Part shown: piece after piece, positions 1 through 9,477 of the stretch | Numbering within the stretch: position 1 is the stretch's first letter | Layout: each line of letters begins with the position of its first letter | Assembly: GCF_008973755.1 (NCBI RefSeq) | Contig: NZ_WBOM01000004.1 | Location: 428,091-492,090 of the forward strand | DNA: 64,000 bases | Direction: 5' to 3' | From: Nitrincola alkalilacustris | GTDB lineage: Bacteria; Pseudomonadota; Gammaproteobacteria; Pseudomonadales; Balneatricaceae | Position numbers and translations under genes: made by a program | Notes under the pieces: generated by a model | What the model was told of the DNA's origin: nothing | Database searches by the model: none | What the model saw: only the letters and a program-made list of their open reading frames with translations

Positions 1-60
1 AAGCTGACCGACAGCCTTTACTATTCCAGAAAACAGTCACCAGCGACAGGAGTTATACGG

Positions 61-1215
61 ATGACCGAAAAAGAGTTCGACCGTCTGATCGACAGGCGTA
101 ACACCGCCAGCGAAAAGTGGGAGCGTTACAAGGACAGTGAAGTGCTGCCAATGTGGGTGGCCGATACAGATTTCATGGCACCGCCAGCCGTGCTCGAAGC
201 GCTGCACAAACGCATAGATCACGGTATTTTCGGCTATACCAACACCCCTCAGGAGTTGAACGAACTGGTCATCCATCGCATGCAGAGCATGTACAACTGG
301 CAGATCAACACCGATAGTCTTGTCTGGCTGCCCAGTCTGGTCTGCGGACTGCATCTTGCCTGTCGTGCCGTGGGGGATACTGGCACTGCCGTACTGACAC
401 CCACACCGATCTATCCGCCCTTCATGTCTTCCCCAAGACTGTCTCAGCGCGAGTTGATCACGGTCCCGATGAAGCTCGAGCAGCAACGCTACACCCTTGA
501 TATTGACGCGCTCGAATCGCTGATCACGCCCGACAGCAAACTGCTGCTGTTCTGCAACCCACACAACCCCGGCGGCACCGTTTACCGGCGGGAAGAGCTT
601 CAGGTACTGGCCGATCTGGTCATCCGTCACGACCTCATCATCTGCTCCGACGAAGTGCATTGCGAACTGCTGCTGGAACCGGGTATCCAGCACATACCGC
701 TGGCCAGCCTGAATGATGAGATCGCGCAGCGCACCATCACTCTGATGGCCCCGAGCAAGACGTTTAATATCGCTGGCCTCGGTTGCGCCTATGCGGTGAT
801 CGATAACCCCGAGATTCGCCAGCGCTTTCAGCAGGTGCGCAAGGGGATAGTGCCGGACGTCAACCTGCTGGGTTACACCGCAGCCATCGCAGCCTTTCGT
901 GATGGTGATGAGTGGAATCGTGCGCAGTTGAACTACCTGCGCGGCAATCGTGACTATCTGGTGAATGAGATCAATGCGATACCGGGCCTGTCCCTGAATC
1001 CGATCGAGGCAACCTACCTGGCCTGGATCGATGTCAGTGCTGCCAAGCTGGAAAATCCGCAGCACTTCTTTGAGCAGGCGGGTGTTGGCATGTCGCCAGG
1101 GAGGGATTTTGGTGACTCGCGTTTCATGCGTCTGAACTTCGGCTGCCCGCGCAGAATACTGGAACAGGCTGTCGAGCGGATACGCCGCAGCCTGCTGAAT
1201 CACCTGCCGGTCTGA
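61..1215 (+). CDS. MalY/PatB-family PLP-dependent C-S lyase / aminotransferase
   Basis: A 384-residue fold-type I PLP enzyme of the MalY/PatB family, whose members cleave cystathionine to homocysteine, pyruvate and ammonia or act as aminotransferases in the cytoplasm. The N-terminal stretch with LPMWVADTDFMAPPAV is typical of this family. FCNPHNPGG around residue 170 and SDEVHCEL around 200 are cofactor-binding motifs. The Schiff-base lysine is in APSKTFNIAGL near residue 236. A CAGGAG ribosome site sits just before the ATG. Its stop codon directly abuts the stop of convergent epmA, with no space for a separate terminator. The exact substrate cannot be told from sequence; nearby cysM is over 49 kb away. 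Confidence 0.88.
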   Translation: MTEKEFDRLIDRRNTASEKWERYKDSEVLPMWVADTDFMAPPAVLEALHKRIDHGIFGYTNTPQELNELVIHRMQSMYNWQINTDSLVWLPSLVCGLHLACRAVGDTGTAVLTPTPIYPPFMSSPRLSQRELITVPMKLEQQRYTLDIDALESLITPDSKLLLFCNPHNPGGTVYRREELQVLADLVIRHDLIICSDEVHCELLLEPGIQHIPLASLNDEIAQRTITLMAPSKTFNIAGLGCAYAVIDNPEIRQRFQQVRKGIVPDVNLLGYTAAIAAFRDGDEWNRAQLNYLRGNRDYLVNEINAIPGLSLNPIEATYLAWIDVSAAKLENPQHFFEQAGVGMSPGRDFGDSRFMRLNFGCPRRILEQAVERIRRSLLNHLPV

Positions 1216-2193
1216 TCAGGCGCGATTAAAGGCAAAGGGGATCACCTGAGCGATATCACTGGCGCCCAGCGCCAGCATCACCAGGCGATCCACCCCCAGA
1301 GCAACCCCGGCACACTCCGGCAAGCCCTGCTGCAAGGCCGCAACCAGCCGCTGTTCGGTAGGCCGTTGCGGTAACTGCAGGCGTTCACGCTGCTGCTGAT
1401 CAGCCGCCAGACGGCGCGCCTGCTCAGCCGCATCAGTCAACTCATAATAACCGTTGGCCAGCTCCAGACCATCGACAAACAGCTCGAATCGGGTCGCCAC
1501 CTCAATACCGGTTTCATCCCGCTCAACTCGCGCCAGCGCCGCCTGCGAGGCAGGGAATCCATAAACAAAGACCCCCTCTTCCAGCGCTGGCTCTATCAGA
1601 TGCGACATCAACAGATTACGCCAGGTATCCGGATCATCATCCTCAAAGGGGGCATCAATATGCGCTCGGCACAGGCGACTGAGCTGAGCAACACTTGCCT
1701 GATGCGGATCAATATCCAGATGGTTCAGAAACAGATCACGATAGCTGATGCGTCGAATCGTCAGATCAGGCAGCACCGACAGCACCAGCGCCTCAACCTC
1801 ATTCATCAACTGCCAATGATCGAAACCGATGCGATACCACTCAAGCATGGTGAATTCGGGGTTATGCCGAGGACTCACTTCACCGTTTCGAAACACCTTA
1901 CCCAATTGGTAGATGGAACCGGCACCCGCCGCCAGCAGACGCTTCATCGCAAATTCGGGTGAGGTCTGCAGATACAGTGACTGCATCTGATCAGAGCCGA
2001 TCAGATTAAAATTCGCTTCGATGGAATCTATGAAAGGATCACTGACAGCGCAGTGAGACAGGATCTGGGTATCCACTTCCATCACCTGGCGGGCTGCGAA
2101 AAAGTCTCGGATAGAGGACAGAATCGCAGCGCGACGGCGCAGGTGTTCGATGGAAGCGGTGGGTTCCCAGTGGTGATCAGGCGCGGCTGACAT
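1216..2193 (-). CDS. epmA: EF-P--(R)-beta-lysine ligase EpmA (GenX/PoxA/YjeA)
   Basis: This is a class II lysyl-tRNA-synthetase paralogue that lacks the anticodon-binding domain. It attaches (R)-beta-lysine to the conserved lysine of elongation factor P. Class II motif 2 is seen as [20 protein letters not shown] around residues 100-120, and motif 3 as [15 protein letters not shown] near the C-terminus. Starting at the ATG at 2193 gives 325 residues, the usual length, beginning [11 protein letters not shown]; a GTG two codons upstream is possible. The start lies inside the end of efp (17-nt overlap), so enzyme and substrate are translationally coupled. epmB, which makes the beta-lysine, is 3 kb away on the other strand. 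Confidence 0.95.
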   Translation of the reverse strand: MSAAPDHHWEPTASIEHLRRRAAILSSIRDFFAARQVMEVDTQILSHCAVSDPFIDSIEANFNLIGSDQMQSLYLQTSPEFAMKRLLAAGAGSIYQLGKVFRNGEVSPRHNPEFTMLEWYRIGFDHWQLMNEVEALVLSVLPDLTIRRISYRDLFLNHLDIDPHQASVAQLSRLCRAHIDAPFEDDDPDTWRNLLMSHLIEPALEEGVFVYGFPASQAALARVERDETGIEVATRFELFVDGLELANGYYELTDAAEQARRLAADQQQRERLQLPQRPTEQRLVAALQQGLPECAGVALGVDRLVMLALGASDIAQVIPFAFNRA

Positions 2194-2740
2194 ACTCACC
2201 GGTACGAGTGTCGATCTTCAGCTTCTGACCACGCTCAATAAACAGTGGCACACGCACCACAGCACCTGTGCTCAGGGTTGCAGGCTTGGAGCCGCCCTGC
2301 GCGGTATCACCTTTCAGACCGGGATCTGTCTCGACCACTTCCAGCTCAACGAAGTTGGGCGGTGTAACGGAGATGGGGTTGTTATTCCACAGGGTGATGA
2401 TGCACTTGTCGCCCTCTTTCATCCACTTGGCCGAATCTCCGATAGCCGCCTTGTCTGCAGCAAACTGCTCAAAGGAGTTCGGGTCCATGAAGTGCCACAT
2501 CTCACCATCACTGTAGAGATACTCCATATCCTGATCCATGACGTCTGCGCCCTCAATCGACTCGTTCGATTTGAAGGTGCGCTCCCAGACTCGACCGGAG
2601 ATCAGGTTGCGCAGTCTGACACGGGTGAACGCCTGCCCCTTGCCGGGCTTGACGAACTCTACATCCACCATGGAGCAGGGGTCGCCATCCAGCATCACTT
2701 TGAGGCCGTTTTTAAACTGGTTGCTTGAATAGGTTGCCAT
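2177..2740 (-). CDS. efp: Elongation factor P
   Basis: Elongation factor P rescues ribosomes stalled at polyproline stretches. The 187-residue protein has the usual three-domain length. [18 protein letters not shown] near residues 28-45 contains the loop lysine (in PGKGQ) that is beta-lysylated in bacteria with EpmA and EpmB, both encoded nearby. The C-terminal signature runs from [10 protein letters not shown] to [10 protein letters not shown]. It is the first gene of an efp-epmA unit. A lysine rather than arginine in the loop fits the EpmAB pathway rather than EarP rhamnosylation. Confidence 0.97.
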   Translation of the reverse strand: MATYSSNQFKNGLKVMLDGDPCSMVDVEFVKPGKGQAFTRVRLRNLISGRVWERTFKSNESIEGADVMDQDMEYLYSDGEMWHFMDPNSFEQFAADKAAIGDSAKWMKEGDKCIITLWNNNPISVTPPNFVELEVVETDPGLKGDTAQGGSKPATLSTGAVVRVPLFIERGQKLKIDTRTGEYVSRA

Positions 2741-2887
2741 TGTGTTTCCCGTTGTCAGTCTGATTTGTGCGTAACTGTCGCTCCCGACAGCAGGCCGGGA
2801 AATGATTGGCGTGTATTCTACTGCAAACCCTCAGATACGCCAATCATCCGCTTTTCTGATCCGACAAGAGGTGGAGCCAATCAAGGA

Positions 2888-3802
2888 TCAGGCATCAGGC
2901 AAGGTAGCACGCGCAAGATAGATAGCGGTCTTCTCTTCATGCGAGGAGTAATAACTGACCCAGAGCTGCTGCTCATGGAACACCATACCGGCATAGCTGG
3001 TATCACCACCCGATGGCAGCTCCAGAAACTCGCTCAGCGTGCCAGCTTCTGTGTCCAGCCAGCACAGGGAGGTACGTGCTCTTTCATCATAGAGCCGCAC
3101 CGCTGCCACATAGCGCCCATCCGGCAAACGCAGCAGCGCCGGCCCACCGATCCTGACACCCAGGTCCCGCCACTGCCAGTCAAGGTAGGGGGGCTGTGCC
3201 GTGCCCAGCAGACCATTCACCGGCACGCCATCATGTCGCAGCAGACACAGTGCGGTATCACACTCAAAAACCATGGCACTTTCGTTGGGGTAGCCTTCGT
3301 CATAAAGGGTATCCAGCAGTGTCTCAAACGTCCTGCCATCATCGCTTTGATACAGACGCACCGAGCGCTTGACCCCCTTGCCCGTTCGATAGGCCACACC
3401 ATAGGCCCGATCACCATGCCAGGTAACACGCCAGAGCCAGAAACCGAGATCGCCAACCGCATGCTTTTCACTCCAGTGGATTCCATCATCCGAGAACCAG
3501 GTCAGAGACTGATGCGAAAAGCGTGTCGTGTCATGAGGTTTTTCAGCAGCACAGAGCATCAATTGTCCCTGTGGTGTGATACTGAGCTTCGGATCACGCA
3601 GGTCCGAGTCATCTGAGGTTATCAATGCAGCCGGCTGCCACTCTCGCCCTGCGTCTGATACCAGCACACGAATGGCACCATCGGGCGAAATATGATTTTC
3701 ACCTTCGCGGAAAACACACAACCAGCGATCCTTGAATCGAATCAGATCTGTAAACGCGTTATGTGGAGCATGATCCCATATCCTTTCCACTTCACACTGC
3801 AT
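2888..3802 (-). CDS. Sialidase-fold (BNR/Asp-box) beta-propeller protein, function unknown
   Basis: A 304-residue protein without signal peptide or membrane segment, so probably cytoplasmic. Several Asp-box-like turns (S-x-D-x-G-x-x-W/F type) are visible: SDAGREW near residue 50, SDDGIHW near 106 and SDDGRTF near 155. An early FREGENHISPDG segment and repeated LRDPKLSITPQG-type strands suggest a six-bladed sialidase-like propeller. The ATG overlaps the stop codon of the upstream GGDEF-EAL gene (TGATG), so the two are translationally coupled. Catalytic residues of true sialidases cannot be confirmed. A glycoside hydrolase or a non-enzymatic propeller are both possible. The link to cyclic-di-GMP signalling is inference from coupling. 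Confidence 0.6.
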   Translation of the reverse strand: MQCEVERIWDHAPHNAFTDLIRFKDRWLCVFREGENHISPDGAIRVLVSDAGREWQPAALITSDDSDLRDPKLSITPQGQLMLCAAEKPHDTTRFSHQSLTWFSDDGIHWSEKHAVGDLGFWLWRVTWHGDRAYGVAYRTGKGVKRSVRLYQSDDGRTFETLLDTLYDEGYPNESAMVFECDTALCLLRHDGVPVNGLLGTAQPPYLDWQWRDLGVRIGGPALLRLPDGRYVAAVRLYDERARTSLCWLDTEAGTLSEFLELPSGGDTSYAGMVFHEQQLWVSYYSSHEEKTAIYLARATLPDA

Positions 3803-5664
3803 CAAGCCTTTCCCTTTTCCACAAGCCAGGTATCGAGTTGCTCTGATGATAAGGGGTTACTGAAAAAGTAACCCTGTGCTCTTTCGCACCCCAGGCGTTT
3901 CAATAGATCACACTGCGCGGCTGTCTCAACACCTTCCGCCACGACGCACAAGCCAAGATTCTGCCCCAGCTGTATCAGCGAATGCAAAACCCCCACTGCT
4001 TTTTCACCATCATTGAGATTGCTCAGATAAACAGGCGCCAGTTTGAGCGTGTCCACCGGCCATTCATGTATTCTGGACAAGGTCGTCGCCTGTTCACCAA
4101 AATCATCGATCGCAATACGAATTTCGGGTATTTTCTGCCTGATCAGATTCAGGTGCTCAAACGCCAGCTCCAGATTCAGCAGTACAGAAGACTCGGCTAC
4201 ATCCAGCTCGATACAGGAAGGATCATCAAACAGTGTCAGTAGCCGGTGGATCAGATGATCCAGCTGCGGCCGTGAATACAGCTCTCGTGCCGACAGGTTC
4301 ATCGTGATCCTCATTGCCGGTTGCACTGACAGCCAATGTGCCAGCCTGTCACGTACAGACCGGGTTACCCAATGATCAATTCGCCCTATCAGGTCGCTGC
4401 GCTCTGCCAGCGGTAGAAAACTACCGGGCTCCAAAACGCCCTTTTCAGGATGATCCCACCGAACCAATGCCTCAACACCACAGACCTGCATACTGTTCAG
4501 GTCCACACAGGGAAGATAACGCAGCATCAATTCCTTGCGACTGATGGCCTCGCCCAGTTCAAACCTGAGACTCATTACCTCCTGAGCATGATCATCCATG
4601 CTGGAATCGAAATAGGCAAAACGGTTTTTTCCACTCGTTTTGGCCGAGTACATCGCAATATCAGCATAGCGCAGCAGGCTTTCCGGGCTTTCTCCATCCT
4701 CGGGATAAAGACTGATACCAATACTCAGATGCGTGACAATCCTGTGGCCATTTATCTCGACCGGCGCACTCACCTCATGCAGCACCCTTTCGGCGATTTC
4801 GGAGGCATCGTCTGACTCATCCACTTCGACGAGAAAAACAAATTCATCTCCCCCCATACGAGCCACTGTATCGTTCTCTCGCACCATCAGCTCCAGCCGA
4901 TGCGCAACCTGACACAAGAGGTCATCACCTGCCGCATGGCCAAGGGTGTCATTCACCAGTTTGAAGTCATCCAGATCGAGCAGCAGAACTGCAAGGCGGC
5001 TCTGTTTGCGCCCTGCACGGGCTACCGCCTGGACCAGCCTGTCCTCCATCAGTTTACGATTGGGCAGGCCGGTAAGCGCGTCGTGATAGGCCAGCCTCTG
5101 CATCTTCAGGTCCAGCTTGTTTGCTGCAAATGCATTGGCAAACACCTGTCCCAGCAAACGCAGCGACACCTGAATATCCTCAGACCAGATCTGCTTGTGA
5201 TTGACCGCATCAAGCCCGAAAAAACCGGTAATCTGTTCTGCCTGAAAAAGAGGAACCAGGATCAGTGACTGAATTCTTTCACGCCTGAACTCCTCCTGCT
5301 CATTCACGGCCCCGATTGGCAGCTCCTCAACATCAGGAATGTGGACCACTTGATTATCAAACAGTTTTTTCATGACCCAGGGAAACCTGGACACAGGTAT
5401 ATTCTGAAGATTCGCCCTCTCGGATTGAATACCCGCCGCATACCACTCATGGGTCAGGCTGTGCGTCTGTTGACCATGATCTATAGCAAAGAGATAAGCC
5501 CTGTCCACCTTGAAAAAAACACCAATATCGGCAAGTGCCGCATCAATCGACTGTGCAAAACCATCCGGTTTGACATTCAACAGATGAGTGGAAACCTGAG
5601 TGATATGGCGCTCAAACTCAAGACGGTTCCTCAGCTCTTCCTGTATCGCCACTCGCTCACTCAT
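3802..5664 (-). CDS. GAF-GGDEF-EAL cyclic-di-GMP signalling protein
   Basis: A soluble 620-residue protein. Residues about 20-180 form a GAF-like sensor domain. Residues about 190-350 are a GGDEF diguanylate cyclase with intact ARMGGDEF and an upstream RxxD inhibitory site (REND, five residues before GGDEF). Residues about 370-615 are an EAL domain. The EAL motif (VEALVRW), the NLS motif and the AEGVE motif are kept. The E-x-T-E segment reads LDVAES, and the loop after DDFG reads DDFGEQATTL instead of the usual DDFGTG. The segment after the catalytic lysine is also degenerate. I infer an active cyclase with a weak or dead phosphodiesterase. The ATG at 5664 has a GGGAG ribosome site. It is translationally coupled to the downstream propeller gene. 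Confidence 0.9.
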   Translation of the reverse strand: MSERVAIQEELRNRLEFERHITQVSTHLLNVKPDGFAQSIDAALADIGVFFKVDRAYLFAIDHGQQTHSLTHEWYAAGIQSERANLQNIPVSRFPWVMKKLFDNQVVHIPDVEELPIGAVNEQEEFRRERIQSLILVPLFQAEQITGFFGLDAVNHKQIWSEDIQVSLRLLGQVFANAFAANKLDLKMQRLAYHDALTGLPNRKLMEDRLVQAVARAGRKQSRLAVLLLDLDDFKLVNDTLGHAAGDDLLCQVAHRLELMVRENDTVARMGGDEFVFLVEVDESDDASEIAERVLHEVSAPVEINGHRIVTHLSIGISLYPEDGESPESLLRYADIAMYSAKTSGKNRFAYFDSSMDDHAQEVMSLRFELGEAISRKELMLRYLPCVDLNSMQVCGVEALVRWDHPEKGVLEPGSFLPLAERSDLIGRIDHWVTRSVRDRLAHWLSVQPAMRITMNLSARELYSRPQLDHLIHRLLTLFDDPSCIELDVAESSVLLNLELAFEHLNLIRQKIPEIRIAIDDFGEQATTLSRIHEWPVDTLKLAPVYLSNLNDGEKAVGVLHSLIQLGQNLGLCVVAEGVETAAQCDLLKRLGCERAQGYFFSNPLSSEQLDTWLVEKGKA

Positions 5665-5916
5665 CAACCGACTCCCACCGCTGCTCTATCCAACGCATTC
5701 CATACACGAATCACCAGTCACATAGCGGCAAGTCAGCCGGAATAATCAGCCGATTATCAAAAACAGCCCCGCCTCTTCCATACTAGCAACAATATTTTTT
5801 TTTACACAATCCATCATGGAATAACCGGGCACCTGATAACAGAAGCAGGATTGACACTGTTGCGCGCGAAGATCAGAATGCCGGCAATCCAACTGTTTTT
5901 CTGAAACCACACTCTG

Positions 5917-6939
5917 ATGTCGTCACCCCTCTATCTGCCCGAACCCTGGCAGCAAACGCTACGCGAGGCTGTCTCCGACCCGGCAGAACTTATCCGTTTG
6001 CTCGAACTGCCCGAAACGCTGCTGCCTGATACGTGGGAAGCCAGCCGGGCCTTTTCGCTGAAGGTGCCTGCACCTTATCTGGCACGGATTCGCAAGGGTG
6101 ATCCGGATGATCCGCTGCTGAAGCAGATTCTGCCGATCGGGCAGGAGATGGTATCGCAACCGGGATACATGACAGACCCGCTGGCGGAGATGAGCAGCAA
6201 TCCCGAGCCAGGACTGGTTCACAAATACCGTGACCGTGTACTGCTGATTCTCAGCGGCGCCTGTGCCATCAATTGCCGCTACTGTTTTCGCCGCCATTTT
6301 CCCTACGAAGAGAATCAGATAGGCACTGAACAGTGGCAGAGGCTGCTGGACTATATTCGTCGACACCCGGAAGTGACCGAAGTTATCCTCTCGGGTGGCG
6401 ATCCGCTGGCAACACCTGATCGCAGAATCATTCAGATGCTGCGCGATCTGGAACAGATCCCACAACTGAAACGCCTGCGCATCCATAGCCGGATGCCAGT
6501 GGTGATACCACAGCGCATCACACCAGAGTTGACACAAGCGCTTGCCACAAACCGACTCAGATGTGTGATGGTGTTGCATATCAACCATGCTAACGAGATA
6601 GATCAATCTGTTGCTGAGGCCATTAAACACCTGCGCGACAAAGGCATAACCGTACTTAATCAGGCTGTTCTGTTACGGGGGATTAATGCTACTATCAGCG
6701 ATCAGAAATCACTCAGTGAAGCGCTTTTTGAGTGTGGTGTGCTGCCCTACTACCTGTTCCTGTTGGACCCGGTCGAAGGAAGCGCACATTTTGATCTGCC
6801 CGATCAGGAAGCACAGCACCTGATCGGTGAGTTACAGACACAGTTACCAGGCTATCTGGTACCACGCCTGGCACGAGAAATTCCAGGCCGGAAAGCAAAA
6901 ACGATTCTGGCCCCCATACAGGTTCACGTTAATGAGTAA
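5917..6939 (+). CDS. epmB: EF-P lysine 2,3-aminomutase EpmB (YjeK)
   Basis: A radical SAM enzyme that converts (S)-alpha-lysine to (R)-beta-lysine for EF-P modification. The iron-sulfur motif CxxxCxxC is in GACAINCRYCFRRHFPY near residues 115-131. The SAM-contacting segment EVILSGGDPLATPD follows. The 340-residue length matches EpmB and is shorter than the 410-plus residues of catabolic KamA. The PLP-lysine region is near the C-terminus (GSAHFDLP). It stands alone, with a 250-bp upstream gap shared with the divergent GGDEF-EAL gene. Confidence 0.95.
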   Translation: MSSPLYLPEPWQQTLREAVSDPAELIRLLELPETLLPDTWEASRAFSLKVPAPYLARIRKGDPDDPLLKQILPIGQEMVSQPGYMTDPLAEMSSNPEPGLVHKYRDRVLLILSGACAINCRYCFRRHFPYEENQIGTEQWQRLLDYIRRHPEVTEVILSGGDPLATPDRRIIQMLRDLEQIPQLKRLRIHSRMPVVIPQRITPELTQALATNRLRCVMVLHINHANEIDQSVAEAIKHLRDKGITVLNQAVLLRGINATISDQKSLSEALFECGVLPYYLFLLDPVEGSAHFDLPDQEAQHLIGELQTQLPGYLVPRLAREIPGRKAKTILAPIQVHVNE

Positions 6940-6966
6940 CAATCTACACAGTCGGAGTGGTGTGTG

Positions 6967-7509
6967 ATGAAACCGAATACATGCAATGTATTGAAGAGAT
7001 CGCTGGTGCGCGGATGTGCAGTATTAACCGCCACGCTACTTCTCAGCGCCTGCAGTTTCATGAAGAAAGAAGAACCTGAAATCGTTGTCGTTCCGCCACC
7101 TCCTCCGCCCGCAGTGCCAGAAATCAAACCGGCGTTGCTGATCAGTCAGATGTACCCGGAACAGCCTACAGGACGTGGCGATGCCGGTGCGTTCATTGAC
7201 TTTGTCAATGCGACCGACGGGATTCTCGAGTATGTGATGTTCAAGACAACCGCCTATGACTCACAGGGCCGTGTCGTTCACTCGAAAAAATCCGGTGACC
7301 CCAACACCTGGTTGCGCATAGCAGGCCCCTTCACACCGGGTCAAAGCAGCGGAAGCCGCCATTGGGAGCAGCTCTGGCAGAATCTGGATCTGGCCTGTTT
7401 CGAGATCGAAGGGGCCGAAGTGATCTACATCAATGGTCTGGTTGAGTTCTATCATGCCGACCAGATTGCGGTTCTGCCCAGCAGCGAAGCTCAGAACAAC
7501 TGCATTTGA
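6967..7509 (+). CDS. Predicted outer-membrane lipoprotein, unknown function
   Basis: A 180-residue protein with a lipoprotein signal peptide. Charged residues (KRSLVRG) precede the hydrophobic stretch AVLTATLLL and the lipobox LLSAC, giving a mature N-terminal cysteine near residue 29. A short proline-rich linker (six prolines in a row) follows, then a soluble beta-rich domain resembling YcfL-type lipoproteins. A GGAG ribosome site is 8 nt before the ATG at 6967; the GTG just upstream is less likely. It starts 27 nt after epmB and ends at a strong hairpin, so it may be co-transcribed with epmB. Function is not recognised. Confidence 0.7.
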   Translation: MKPNTCNVLKRSLVRGCAVLTATLLLSACSFMKKEEPEIVVVPPPPPPAVPEIKPALLISQMYPEQPTGRGDAGAFIDFVNATDGILEYVMFKTTAYDSQGRVVHSKKSGDPNTWLRIAGPFTPGQSSGSRHWEQLWQNLDLACFEIEGAEVIYINGLVEFYHADQIAVLPSSEAQNNCI

Positions 7510-7555
7510 TGCAGCAGGCTGTCCGAGAGTACACCGCTCTGAATAAGGATAGCCT

Positions 7556-7587
7556 ACAAGACCCGGCAACTTACTGCCGGGTCTTGT
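7556..7587. terminator. Bidirectional intrinsic terminator between convergent genes
   Basis: A perfect 13-bp inverted repeat, ACAAGACCCGGCA at 7556-7568 and TGCCGGGTCTTGT at 7575-7587, with a 6-nt loop. It separates the convergent lipoprotein and DUF1820 genes. T-rich sequence follows on the plus strand (TTCAATCATTTTTC). Confidence 0.88.
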
Positions 7588-7591
7588 TCAA

Positions 7592-7915
7592 TCATTTTTC
7601 ACGTCTGGGCGGCATCACAGGAAAAGGGGTCACACTGCCCTTGACATCCATTATCTTGGCCACGCCCTCCTGCTGTACTTCATCAATTCGAATCACAGCC
7701 TGAACAGGAATGAATGAACGCTTCACCTCGGCAAACTGCTGCTTCAGCTTTTCCTCACCCGGATCAACCAGCAACTCCGTACGAGAACCGAAGACAAACC
7801 CCTCCAGCTCAATGAATCCCCACACCTCACTCTGATACACATGGCGGACATAAAGCTCATACACCTTGTCCTGATTGACAAAGGTTACCCGGTAAATACG
7901 GTCATCTGCAGCCAT
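7592..7915 (-). CDS. DUF1820 family protein
   Basis: A 107-residue soluble protein. The segments IYRVTFVNQDKVYELYVRHV near the start and FGSRTELLVDPGEEKLKQQF in the middle identify the DUF1820 family, common in pseudomonads and relatives and without an assigned function. The conserved IPVQAVIRIDEV segment is present near residue 80. It stands alone: the terminator hairpin overlaps its 3' flank and chrA lies 132 bp upstream on the same strand. Confidence 0.82.
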   Translation of the reverse strand: MAADDRIYRVTFVNQDKVYELYVRHVYQSEVWGFIELEGFVFGSRTELLVDPGEEKLKQQFAEVKRSFIPVQAVIRIDEVQQEGVAKIMDVKGSVTPFPVMPPRREK

Positions 7916-8047
7916 TTGAGTGTTATATCTCCATCTAAAAAGCCTTTACGCCAATATGGGGGCTGATTTGCCATTTACAATCCCCTTGGCTGCACAACGG
8001 AAGCCTGGCCCTGAGTCCGTGACTGCAAAGTGTATCCTGCAGGCATC

Positions 8048-9247
8048 TTATGGGGCTATCAGGATACCGCCCCCTGCCAGGATAACCACCACCGCCCAGG
8101 CGGGCAGCTTCCAGATGCTGAGCAAGAGAAAACCCGTCAACGCCAACACAAACTCATACGGGCCGATAATGGCACTGGTCCAGACTGGCTGATAAAGCGC
8201 AGCGCCCAGAATGCCTACCACTGCAGCATTTGCACCTCGCATCAGCGCCTGAGCACCATCCACACGTCTGAAGCTGTTCCAATAAGGCAACACAGCCACA
8301 AGCAGCAGCATACCCGGGACGAAAATTATAACCAGTGCCATGGCAGCACCTGCCAGACCGCCCAGTGCCGGTTCAATAACTGCCCCCAGATAAGCTGCAA
8401 AGGTAAAAAGAGGGCCAGGAACAGCCTGGGCCGCACCATAGCCGGCCAGAAACTCATCTGCCGTTACCCAGCCCGACTGCACCACCTCTGCTTCCAGCAA
8501 CGGCAGCACCACGTGCCCGCCGCCGAATACGAGAGCACCGGCACGATAGAAGGCATCGAGCATCGCTATCATTCCCGACGGACTTGTCCAGGCTAACAGC
8601 GGCAGACCAAGAAAAAGGGCCACAAAAATGATGAGGGCAACCTTGCCCGCTCTTCGCGATACCGGCATTTCAAACTGACAGGCGGCAGGTTCGTTGTGTG
8701 TTCGACACAGCGCCATCCCTCCGAGAGCGCCTATCAGAATCGCTGAAACCTGCCCCAGTGGACCGCTGACCAGTATCACGGTAAAGACTGCTACCAGCGC
8801 GATACCGGCTCGTTGCCGGTCAGGACACAGGTTACGGGCCATTCCCCATACGGCATGAGCCACAATAGCCACAGCCACTACTTTCAGTCCATGAATAATG
8901 CCCTGGCTGACTGGGCCATCGAGCAGGCCTGCACCCAGGGCAAAGAGCAGCAAAACTATAGCCGAGGGTAAGGTAAAGGCTGTCCAGGCGGCAGCAGCAC
9001 CCCAAGGGCCGGCTCGCATCAACCCCAGCGCGAAGCCAACCTGACTACTGGCTGGTCCCGGCAAAAACTGGCACAGGGCGACCAGGTCGGCGTAAGCCTG
9101 CTCAGATAACCAGCGCCGACGGGCAACGAATTCTGTACGGAAATAACCCAAATGGGCGACAGGTCCACCAAAGGAGGTCAAACCCAGCATGAGGAAAGCA
9201 CCGAATACCTCCCAGACTCCACCTGTGGGTTGTTTTAGCTCAGACAT
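8048..9247 (-). CDS. chrA: Chromate transporter ChrA (long-chain CHR family)
   Basis: A hydrophobic 399-residue membrane protein made of two homologous CHR domains. The first has LTSFGGPVAHLGYFRTEFV near residue 25 and QFLPGPASSQVG near 60; the second has VFGGGHVVLPLLEAEVV and AVPGPLFTFAAYLG. Family members export chromate from the cytoplasm. The ATG at 9247 has an AGGGAG ribosome site 8 nt upstream; an upstream TTG is also in frame. It is monocistronic, and two inverted repeats lie upstream as possible operators. Some CHR proteins may carry other anions, so chromate specificity is family inference. Confidence 0.92.
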   Translation of the reverse strand: MSELKQPTGGVWEVFGAFLMLGLTSFGGPVAHLGYFRTEFVARRRWLSEQAYADLVALCQFLPGPASSQVGFALGLMRAGPWGAAAAWTAFTLPSAIVLLLFALGAGLLDGPVSQGIIHGLKVVAVAIVAHAVWGMARNLCPDRQRAGIALVAVFTVILVSGPLGQVSAILIGALGGMALCRTHNEPAACQFEMPVSRRAGKVALIIFVALFLGLPLLAWTSPSGMIAMLDAFYRAGALVFGGGHVVLPLLEAEVVQSGWVTADEFLAGYGAAQAVPGPLFTFAAYLGAVIEPALGGLAGAAMALVIIFVPGMLLLVAVLPYWNSFRRVDGAQALMRGANAAVVGILGAALYQPVWTSAIIGPYEFVLALTGFLLLSIWKLPAWAVVVILAGGGILIAP

Positions 9248-9295
9248 CAAGTGGACTCCCTGTTTTCATTCTGTCAGACATGATCATGATACTTC

Positions 9296-9356
9296 ACTGG
9301 ATCAGCACGCCTATTCTGATCCAGTATAACGAATGGCAATATCGGTTTTCGTTATA
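9296..9356. promoter_or_regulatory. Two adjacent inverted repeats upstream of chrA
   Basis: ACTGGATCAG at 9296-9305 pairs with CTGATCCAGT at 9316-9325 (10 bp, perfect). TATAACGAA at 9325-9333 pairs with TTCGTTATA at 9348-9356 (9 bp, perfect). They lie 50-110 bp upstream of the chrA start in an AT-rich stretch. The second has the spacing of a LysR- or similar dimeric-regulator site. No regulator gene adjoins, so function is inference. Confidence 0.45.
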
Positions 9357-9477
9357 TAACTGCACATATTACTCGTCAAACGTTGCAATCTGCCTTCTGC
9401 ATGCCAACGGATCGCAACCCTTGATCAATTAATATCCAATTAACATCCAATTGATAGCCTGAGTAGCCCACCTCCGG

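Noticed and set aside
37..1203. A 388-codon minus-strand frame opposite the first gene
   Set aside because: It is a shadow of the MalY/PatB gene: the plus-strand frame has clear PLP-enzyme motifs, the minus-strand product has none.
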